DNA of 15,532 nt from Haplosporangium gracile (taxonomy: Eukaryota; Mortierellomycota; Mortierellomycetes; Mortierellales; Mortierellaceae), in assembly GCA_015499985.1 (NCBI GenBank), contig JAAAUF010000950.1:1-15532 (forward strand), written 5' to 3'. Positions 9,458-15,532 of the stretch are shown piece by piece. The position numbers were made by a program, and so were the translations under genes. Below the pieces are notes generated by a model that saw only the letters and a program-made list of their open reading frames with translations, did not search any database and was not told the DNA's origin. The stretch's first letter is position 1. Every line of letters starts with the position of its first letter.

Positions 9458-9999
9458 AGTGTGTGTCTGTGAGGATCGATGTACGAGTGTAGTGGTGGTA
9501 GTAAGTTGTGTCCTGAGTTGTCCTTGTTGTGTGAGTGCGTAAGAATAAGTGTTAATCCAGAGCCCTGTTTTTTTGTCAAGATTCGATTGGCTCGTTGGTT
9601 GTGATGAGAGGACGAAGAAAGGTTGCGTGTGGAGTGAACAAAGATGATGATGGTCACTGGCTAGAACGAGGTTCGTGGCAGTCCGTCAGGGGGACTGCTT
9701 CAAATTACACAAGGATGGCACACAATATTTGATGAAGTGTGAATCGTGGCACTTGCCAACCTTCAGCCTGCACTTAAGGGCGATTCAGTTGTTCCCAATG
9801 CGCTCATCTCCCAGTTGGCCGTCATGCCCTCCCTCTTTATCTCCCCTTTAATAATATTTAAAAAGACGCCAGACACGGAAAAACGATGCTTCCTTCCAAC
9901 TCATTCCTCACCCACTTTCCTCCCTCTTTTTCTTGTTCTTCCTCCTCTCATTCACCACACCTTCACATTCACACACACATTCACCTGCTGTAACACATA
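9458..9999. promoter_or_regulatory. Divergent promoter region, coatomer zeta / DysF gene
   Basis: 542 bp separate the divergent start codons at 9457 (minus) and 10000 (plus). I see no coding gene inside. The left half is pyrimidine-rich on the minus strand and carries a CCAAT box. The right half has an AT-rich core at about 9849-9864 (AATAATATTTAAAAA) followed by a long C/T- and CA-rich leader up to the + strand ATG, which looks like a TATA-like element plus initiator for the DysF gene. Confidence 0.6.
9586..9590 (-). promoter_or_regulatory. CCAAT box
   Basis: The minus strand reads AGCCAATCG about 130 nt before the coatomer zeta start codon. Its position and context fit the HAP/NF-Y-type CCAAT element of fungal promoters. 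The evidence is a motif match only. Confidence 0.45.
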
Positions 10000-11715
10000 A
10001 TGGACCCAAGAGTACCGCCAGACGCAGAGATAGGAACAGGAACAGGAACATCACACGAACAGAGCAGTACCAGTCTGGGCACCTCCACTGGACCCAGGGT
10101 CCTCGAGCCAGAAGTCGCACAGCCCAACACGACTCCTTCAACCGACCAAATCCTTGCTCGTGAACCATTGACATCCGATACCAGCACCGATAAAAGCACA
10201 AGCACGACATCTAACTGGCTTGAACCAGGCTCCATCCATCAGCTGTCCGAGGAGGAGGCCCACAAGGAGAACGAGCGTGCGGCCGAAAAGATCAAGCAAA
10301 AGTTGAAACCCCTCTCCAAACTCAATGCCGTCCGCAGAAATCTCACGCACTCACCCAACCAGGACGAACACCCCCAAGTCTTTTCTGGAAGCTCCGAATT
10401 GTTTGCAGCTACGTCAACAAACAGCCAGTCTTCACCTGCTATCGATACCACCACTACCAACGACCCTGCCGAGCACTCAGCGACAGTTGGCCAAAACAAG
10501 GACAAGAATGAGGACGATAGGAAGAAGAGTCGGAGTGTGAGTCTTACAGGAAGCTTATTGGAAGCAAAGCAGAAGAAAAAGTCTTCGAACTTGATTGATC
10601 TGGAACCAGCTCGACTTGTGGACGCAAAAACCGTGGCGGGCGATCGGAGATACTTTCAATGTCCAGGAGACCCAGAGCCTGAAGGAGATTTCATCTACGA
10701 CTTTTTATATCAACATCAACGAGGCGCCTTCTTCCTCGGCACACCCAAGTTCAGCTCAAAGTCATTGCTGCCCGTTGACCCGGACGAATGGACAGATCAA
10801 ACGTTTCAGACATCTGCCATGGACACTTCCGACTATGAGCTGCCAGATCCGAGCTGGGAGTGGGTCCACAAGAGCTGGCTGGTCGACATGACAGGAGATG
10901 TAGATGAGGATGGGTGGGAGTATGCCATGACCTTTCACGGTTCGCCCTGGCATGGTAACTATGAGATCTTTCGTTCCTTTGCTCGCAGGCGGCGCTGGCT
11001 GCGACTTCGCAAGCGAAAGGTATGTATGCTTGACACTATTTCTGGATGGCTCTGGCATTGCATTTGTGAGCAGTTGGGCTATCTTGTATTGCGTTTTCTA
11101 ACTGAATGGCCCACGCTTATGTCTATTGGTCATTTCAAAGGGCAAAGCATTGGGAAAGCCTGGCTCTTTACCGGAGAGGACCTATCCTCCATTGATTCCA
11201 GAGCTCTCCCAGAGTCAATTGGATGCCTCGATCGCCTTGCAACAAGATGGAACACCATACTCTACAGTGGATCGAAGGGCAGGCAAGTCAGCGAGCACAG
11301 GCACTGGCAACCTGTCGCTTCCTCTTCCTCCTGCCAAGCGCGTCGATCTATACCAGTCTCTGAAAAAATCGCATTCGGATCGGGAGAAGCTGGCCCATGT
11401 GGCGCAATATGTGGTGCGGTATCCTGGCGACTTTGACGACATGGAGAAGCGCATGGACAAGTACCTCAATCTCTTTGACTATGAGACCTCTCGACGCGAA
11501 TTCATTTCTGTAAGTTGTTTTTTTTTTCGTTATTCTCTCGTTCTTAGGGTTGTATCGACTCGACTTGCTAACTGATGTGTCATGGGTGATGATTCTGGTT
11601 TGCTTTTGATGCATGATAGATGTTAATGGCCTACGGTCGTGGTCAGAGTGAGGCAGTCCAGAAGGCGGCGAAGCAGCTCCTGTTTTTTTCTGACCAGAAA
11701 ATACTTCAGCATTGA
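10000..11715 (+). CDS. DysF (dysferlin/peroxin) domain protein, 494 aa
   Basis: Three exons (10000-11019, 11141-11509, 11620-11715), all joining in phase 0. Residues 1-210 are Ser/Thr/Asp/Lys-rich and probably disordered, with one charged helical stretch at about 83-113 (EEEAHKENERAAEKIKQKL). Residues about 228-340 form the DysF region: DFLYQHQRGAFFLGTPKFSS and PVDPDEWTD resemble DysF-N; WEWVHKSWLVD, DEDGWEYAMTF and the basic RSFARRRRWLRLRKRK resemble DysF-C. The C-terminal 150 residues are mainly helical. Fungal members include the peroxins Pex23/Pex30 and the sporulation protein Spo73, which work at ER-peroxisome contacts or in prospore membrane growth. I see no transmembrane segment, so it is closer in layout to soluble Spo73 than to Pex30; that is inference. 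Introns are 121 nt (CTAAC at 11098-11102) and 110 nt. Reading straight through the first donor gives an unrelated tail, which supports the splice. Confidence 0.88.
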
Positions 11716-11719
11716 GTCA
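11713..11719. promoter_or_regulatory. TGAGTCA, Gcn4/Cpc1-type site
   Basis: A perfect bZIP (AP-1/Gcn4-like) heptamer whose first three bases are the stop codon of the DysF gene, 209 nt before the histidyl-tRNA synthetase ATG. Amino-acid-starvation regulation of HTS1 by Gcn4 is known in yeast, so the position is suggestive. A 7-mer of this degeneracy is expected about twice per window by chance. Confidence 0.4.
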
Positions 11720-11844
11720 AAGACGCACACCTCTGCTTTTTGTTTGTCGATATTGCTTTTGCAAAGACGCGTTTTGTCTGTTTCGTTTCTCGCACATCCT
11801 CTCTCGTACGCAATTTGACCTGATCACACAAGCCACATTTTTTT

Positions 11845-11862
11845 AATAAACCGGAAAATAAA
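11845..11862 (+). terminator. Paired AATAAA signals between DysF and HisRS genes
   Basis: AATAAA occurs at 11845-11850 and again at 11857-11862, about 130-150 nt after the DysF gene stop and only 66-83 nt before the next ATG. They are the likely polyadenylation signal of the upstream gene, but the AT-rich block also sits where a TATA-like element of the downstream gene would be. Both roles are possible. Confidence 0.4.
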
Positions 11863-11927
11863 AGGGACAAGAACCTCGCTGCATCTCATAGACAACAACC
11901 TCACTTTTATCCATTCACAAATCAACA

Positions 11928-14184
11928 ATGGACGCCATTGAACAACGCATCACAGAACAGGGCAACAAGGTCCGCTCCCTCAAGTCATCCAAGGCCGACA
12001 AGGACGTGATCACCGCTGAGGTCGCCATCCTCAACACTCTCAAGGCTGAGCTCAAGGCCCTTACCCTCTCTGACCCCGATGCTGCCGCCGCCGCCGCTGC
12101 TACCCCTGCTGGTAAGCCCGCAAAGGCCGACGACAAGAAGGGCAAGGGCGCCTTCACCCTCAAGAACGCCAAGGTAACATTTTGACCTCTATCTAATGCC
12201 TCCTCTACCTTCAATGATTGTCGCAACTCGCATACTGCTGCATACAAGAACGTGTTGTATTTTGAGATATGTGTGACTCACCCTTTTTTTTTTTTCTTGA
12301 AATACGCTATCTTTTTGTTTGCTGTGGACATTCATACTCCCCCACAATGCATTGGCAACTACTCCATGACATGGCATGACCATGATATTCCCATTCAATG
12401 ACAATAGGGTACCAAGGATTACACTCCTCAGGAGATGGCTGTCAGGGAAAAGATCTTTTCGACCATCATCAAAGTATTCAAGAAGCACGGAGGCATTACC
12501 ATCGACACACCCGTCTTTGAGCTCAAGGAGATTCTCTCTGGAAAGTACGGTGAGGACAGCAAGCTGATCTACGATCTTGAGGATCAGGGAGGCGAGAAGT
12601 GCTCGCTCCGTTACGACTTGACCGTTCCCTTTGCCCGCTTCTTGGCTATGAACGGAAAGGAGTACCAAAACATCAAGCGCTACCACATCGCCAAGGTCTA
12701 CCGTCGTGATCAGCCCGCCATGACCAAGGGCCGCATGAGAGAGTTTTACCAGTGTGTACGTTCGCTTTGGCGTTGATCTTACTTGTCAGCTCTCTTTTGT
12801 GTTATCCGCCAATTTTTCTGAAAGTGTGCATGGTATTAACGACTTGGTCTCTTTTAACAATGTTGGCAAATTAGGATTTCGATATTGCTGGAACATACGA
12901 CGCCATGATTCCCGACAGCGAGATCTTGAGAGTGTTGACCGAATGCTTGACAGAATTGGAGCTGGGCGATTTCACGATCAAGCTCAACCACCGCAAGATT
13001 CTGGATGGTATCTTTGAGGTCTGCGGCGTCCCCGAGGACAAGATCCGCACCATCTCTTCTGCCGTCGACAAGCTGGACAAGCTCCCCTGGGCTGATGTCC
13101 GCAAGGAAATGACCGAGGACAAGGGTCTTGACCCCCAGGCTGCTGATCTGATCGGCGAATATGTCCAGTTGAAGGGTACGTCCATTGTCTTCACATGATA
13201 TGCTGTTATACAAAAGTACCGATGATCGCCTCGGAGGATAGACGTTGAGTACTAATCATGTCTTGATTTGTTATGCATGATCTCCTCAATTAGGTGGCGC
13301 GGAGCTCTTGGAGCGTTTGTATGCTGATGCCAAGTTGGGCGCCAACACTCGCGCCAAGGAGGGTTTGGATGACATGACCCTTTTGTTCAAGTACTTGGAT
13401 GTCCTCAACGTCACTCGCTACATCTCCTTTGATCTCTCCCTTGCCCGTGGTCTTGATTACTATACCGGTTTGATCTACGAAGCCGTCCTGGAAGGCTCTG
13501 CTCCTCCCAGTAAGTTCTTTTGTTACTAACTGAGATGCAGTAGTTCACGCAAGCACAGGTGAGATCACTGATTCACTGTAAACATTCACTAATTCTCCCA
13601 ATTCCCATCTCGCTCACAAAATAGCTTTGGCAAATGGAGAGAGGGCTCGCGCTACGGTCAAGAAGGGCACCGACGAGTTGGACGAGAACACTGTCGGTGT
13701 TGGATCGATTGCTGCAGGAGGACGCTACGATAACCTTGTCGGTATGTTCTCTGGCACTAACAAGAAGGGCCAGCCCAACTTGGTCATCCCCTGTGTGGGT
13801 ATCTCGATCGGAGTCGAGCGTGTGTTTTCGATCCTGATGCAGAAGCAAAAGAAGGAGGAGATCAAGAGTAACGAGGTCGAGGTCTACGTCGTCGGATTGG
13901 GCGGTGTCTCTGTCGAGGAAAGGATGAAGATCTGCACTGAGCTTTGGGATGCTGGCATCAAGGCCGAGTTTGCCTACAAGTTGAAGCCCAGGACACAAAA
14001 CCAATGGGATGCCTGTGACCGTGATATGATTCCCTTTGCTGTCATTGTTGGAGGTGATGAAATTGAGAAGGGTCTTATCAAGATCAAGGATATGCGCTCC
14101 AAGGATGAGTCCCAGAAGGGTGGAATTGAGTACCCCCGCACCCAGATGATTGCCGAGGTCAAGAGCCGTCTTGCCCAGCTTTAA
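11928..14184 (+). CDS. HTS1: Histidyl-tRNA synthetase with N-terminal WHEP domain
   Basis: Five exons (11928-12173, 12408-12755, 12875-13175, 13294-13509, 13625-14184) encode 556 aa. The enzyme activates histidine with ATP and charges tRNA-His in the cytosol. Residues about 3-45 are a WHEP-type helical hairpin ([16 protein letters not shown]); about 52-80 is an Ala/Lys-rich linker. The class II core follows: [10 protein letters not shown] at the start of exon 2, DLTVPFARF, motif 2 [15 protein letters not shown] at 190-204 (split by intron 2), the histidine-binding loop ARGLDYYTG at 349-357, AAGGRYDNL, and motif 3 GISIGVERV at 429-437. The anticodon-binding domain is at about 455-556. No catalytic motif is missing. 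An in-frame TAG at 11889-11891, 13 codons before the ATG, rules out an N-terminal extension within this exon. Codon choice is strongly biased to C-ending codons, as in a highly expressed gene. Intron 1 is the longest at 234 nt. Confidence 0.97.
12274..12280. promoter_or_regulatory. TGACTCA heptamer in HisRS intron 1
   Basis: A perfect optimal Gcn4-type heptamer inside the first intron of the histidyl-tRNA synthetase gene, 347 nt after the ATG. It is reported as a motif match. Function is uncertain because intronic sites are rarely used this way in fungi. Confidence 0.25.
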
Positions 14185-14191
14185 ACATCAA

Positions 14192-14197
14192 AATAAA
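14192..14197 (+). terminator. AATAAA near the end of the HisRS gene
   Basis: AATAAA begins 8 nt after the stop codon. That is very close for a polyadenylation signal, but T-rich DNA follows within 30 nt. It may be the signal of a short trailer or a chance match in AT-rich DNA. Confidence 0.3.
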
Positions 14198-14610
14198 AGG
14201 CACTCTCTTTTGCATTGTATTTTTTCTCAGCACACAAGTATGGCGGAGTTAATAATTAATTTGACTGGGCAATTTTTTTATTAATTTTTTTTTTTTTTTG
14301 TTCCAACCCTGCCCCTGCTCCTGCACAGAGGCGCATCCTTATTTCAAAAAAGTCATTTTTCGACGCGTGTCATCATCGTGCATTTTTTTTTTCAGTCCGT
14401 TTTTCGCGCGTGGAGTTATTTTGAAGGCCGGCCAATTCGCCACATGGCCATGAAACAAGTTTTTTTTATTATTATTTCATTGGCTTGCACAAACAGAATG
14501 CTACTCGACGCGTCCTTTTTTTTCCACCTTTTCCTCCCTCTTGCGTTTACAGAACTCGACCTCTTCGAAACGTTCAAGTTCAAGTCTATGGTACGTTTCG
14601 TCTCGCGTTC
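14198..14610. other. Gene-free region with promoter-like motifs
   Basis: No gene is recognisable. It contains a T15 run (14285-14299), further T-tracts, CCAAT motifs on the + strand (14432-14436) and minus strand (14483-14479), two ACGCGT (MluI cell-cycle box-like) sites at 14363-14368 and 14508-14513, and a pyrimidine-rich run ending in TTTACAG at 14552. An ATG at 14588 is followed at once by GTACGT, a perfect splice donor. It reads like a + strand promoter and first mini-exon, but no matching downstream coding exon is found. It could be a relic or a non-coding transcription unit. Confidence 0.4.
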
Positions 14611-14631
14611 TTGCTCTTGTGGAAAGAGCAA
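14611..14631. repeat. Perfect 8-bp hairpin
   Basis: TTGCTCTT (14611-14618) and AAGAGCAA (14624-14631) are exact reverse complements separated by a 5-nt loop. It is not a histone-type 3' stem-loop, because the H2A gene ends over 750 bp away on the other strand. No function is assigned. Confidence 0.6.
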
Positions 14632-14641
14632 CTTGGGCTAG

Positions 14642-14955
14642 TTTGGGTCCATACAAGTCAATCATGATTGTTCAAAGTGGTTCAGATGGATTGAGATCAA
14701 AGTATGTCAAAGTTGATCAATGAATAAGGATCATTTGGATCATACCTAACAAAAATGTGCCGAATCCAAGTCAAGAAAAAGTATCAAAGACTTGGTCAAG
14801 AATCTTAGCATTGGACCAGGTTGAAAAGACACAGTTGAACCGGTCAAGAATTGGTCAAGGTCGAAAAACTCCAACTGGATCCGTCAAGAAAGGTCCAAGA
14901 TCCAGGTCGATAATCCAGTTCAAGTCAAAGATCCAGTTTAGGTTCACATGCTCCA
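14642..14955. repeat. Cluster of degenerate TCAAG / GATCCAG words
   Basis: The stretch is unusually rich in related short words on the + strand: GTCAAG or GGTCAAG at 14770, 14794, 14842, 14853 and 14882, GGTCCAAG at 14892, and ATCCAG-type words at 14899, 14913 and 14931. Spacings (10, 11, 29, 48 nt) are irregular, so it is not a clean tandem array. It contains a 12-bp palindrome, CAATCATGATTG, at 14659-14670. The single short open frame through it has no protein-like features. It could be a decayed minisatellite or the remnant of a repeat element. Confidence 0.45.
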
Positions 14956-15404
14956 TTTGATTCAGAAAAAAAAAGGCCAAAAGCTGAGCAAGCGTGAAAG
15001 AAAAATCCTAAAAAAGAAGAGTCAAAAAACCAACGCGATAAAAAGGACGGGAAATCTATGGCAGAATGTTTTTATTAGAAAAAATTATGTACAAAAGTAA
15101 TGGTTGAAAGGGAGTGGGAGAAAATAATTCAAACGAACCATTCCTGAGCCATGGAATGTATTTTGCTTTAGAAAGATCCGAAAAATTGAACTGTAATCGA
15201 ACTGGGGTCCGAAAGTGAGCAAAAAAATCCGAAAAGGGAGGCAAAAGGGTCGAAAGTACAGGTTGGATGATTGAATCAAGTAAGAAATACAGAAGCGAAA
15301 AAGGGGAAATGAAAAGTGAAAAAGCAAACAAGCAAAGAAAAAGGGAAAAAAGAACGGATAACGTCGTTTTGTCGATTTTGGCTGAATTGGATGTTATTCC
15401 CGCT
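14956..15404 (-). other. Histone H2A 3' trailer and intergenic DNA
   Basis: There is no coding gene. The strand is purine-rich on + and hence U/C-rich in the H2A transcript. The part between 15404 and about 15050 is most simply the 3' untranslated region of the histone gene; the rest is unassigned. A long T/F-rich frame on the minus strand runs through it but looks compositional. Confidence 0.5.
15071..15076 (-). terminator. AATAAA polyadenylation signal of H2A gene
   Basis: On the minus strand this reads AATAAA, about 330 nt after the H2A stop codon. It is the clearest 3'-end signal in the trailer and suggests that this histone mRNA is polyadenylated, as is usual in fungi. Confidence 0.4.
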
Positions 15405-15532
15405 TTACATCTCCTGAGAGGGGGCGGTTCCCTTCTTGGTCTTCTTGGGCAAGAGGGAGTCGTGGATGTTGGGGAGAACACCACCCTGGGCGATGGTGAC
15501 GTGTCCGAGCAACTTGTTCAACTCCTCGTCGT
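15405..15532 (-). CDS. Histone H2A, C-terminal part (window edge)
   Basis: This is the last 42 codons plus stop of a histone H2A gene; the rest lies beyond the right edge. The reading starts [17 protein letters not shown], then [17 protein letters not shown] and ends TAPSQEM before TAA. The EELNKLL segment, GGVLPNI and the LLPKK docking region are diagnostic of H2A, which with H2B forms the outer dimers of the nucleosome. The final SQEM fits the SQ(E/D)-hydrophobic motif whose Ser is phosphorylated by ATM/ATR-type kinases after DNA breaks, so this H2A is of the H2A.X kind, as for yeast and most fungal canonical H2A. The Asp in NIHD replaces the more usual Gln or Asn there. A divergent H2B gene would be expected just outside the window. 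Confidence 0.95.
   Translation of the reverse strand, partial: DEELNKLLGHVTIAQGGVLPNIHDSLLPKKTKKGTAPSQEM

Noticed and set aside
11020..11436. Extension of the DysF frame past its first donor
   Set aside because: After 11019 the frame reads unrelated sequence, whereas splicing to 11141 gives a continuous helical C terminus with phase-0 joins and a branch site in the intron.
14578..14586. GTTCAAGTC resembling a tRNA B box (also at 14918-14926)
   Set aside because: No A box at the right distance, no acceptor-stem pairing and no cloverleaf; the word belongs to the degenerate repeat style of the region.
15056..15484. 142-codon minus-strand frame overlapping the H2A end
   Set aside because: It is out of frame with the H2A tail and continues into the U/C-rich trailer; its Phe/Leu/Ser-rich translation reflects composition.
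1..15532. Search for a biosynthetic cluster, mobile element, CRISPR array or viral insertion
   Set aside because: No transposase, integrase, terminal repeats, direct-repeat array or viral protein pattern was seen; the genes are unrelated housekeeping genes in normal spacing.

Overview
This is nuclear DNA of a filamentous fungus. The genes have many short introns (101-234 nt) with GT..AG ends, mostly GTRNGT donors and, in places, CTAAC-type branch sites. They are separated by pyrimidine-rich, T-tract promoters, and every recognisable product is eukaryotic and housekeeping in type. The style (intron-dense genes, CT-rich upstream regions, codons often ending in C or G, and an F-box/JmjC/kinase-like protein) suggests an early-diverging fungus such as Mortierellomycota/Mucoromycota. 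That placement is inference; no ribosomal or mitochondrial marker is present to prove it.

Layout, left to right. Positions 1-1383 are a gene-free, low-complexity upstream region. An intronless gene for an unrecognised protein of 304 aa follows on the + strand (1384-2298). Next is an 11-exon + strand gene (2573-6339) whose spliced product of 858 aa joins an F-box, a JMJD6-like JmjC oxygenase domain and a C-terminal aminoglycoside-phosphotransferase (APH)-like kinase fold. It converges on a five-exon minus-strand gene (7961 down to 6613) for V-ATPase proteolipid subunit c'' (Vma16). Upstream of that, also on the minus strand, is a three-exon gene (9457 down to 8645) for the coatomer zeta subunit (Ret3/COPZ). 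A 542-bp divergent promoter region separates coatomer zeta from a three-exon + strand gene (10000-11715) for a DysF (dysferlin/peroxin) domain protein. Close behind it is a five-exon + strand gene (11928-14184) for histidyl-tRNA synthetase with a WHEP domain. The last 1.2 kb (14185-15404) has no recognisable gene but holds promoter-like motifs, a hairpin and a cluster of degenerate short repeats. The window closes with the 3' end of a minus-strand histone H2A gene whose tail ends in the H2A.X-type SQEM.

The genes do not form an obvious pathway. Several serve the endomembrane system (V-ATPase, COPI, DysF protein), but this looks like ordinary gene-dense fungal chromosome rather than a cluster. 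All exon boundaries were worked out by hand from splice signals, reading-frame continuity and family conservation; each complete spliced model has a length divisible by three and ends on a stop. The most interesting items are the F-box/JmjC/APH protein with intact catalytic motifs in both enzyme modules, its stop-free 3n intron, the Gcn4-type sites at the histidyl-tRNA synthetase gene, and the promoter-like but apparently gene-less region before the histone gene. No mobile element, CRISPR array, tRNA or rRNA was found.
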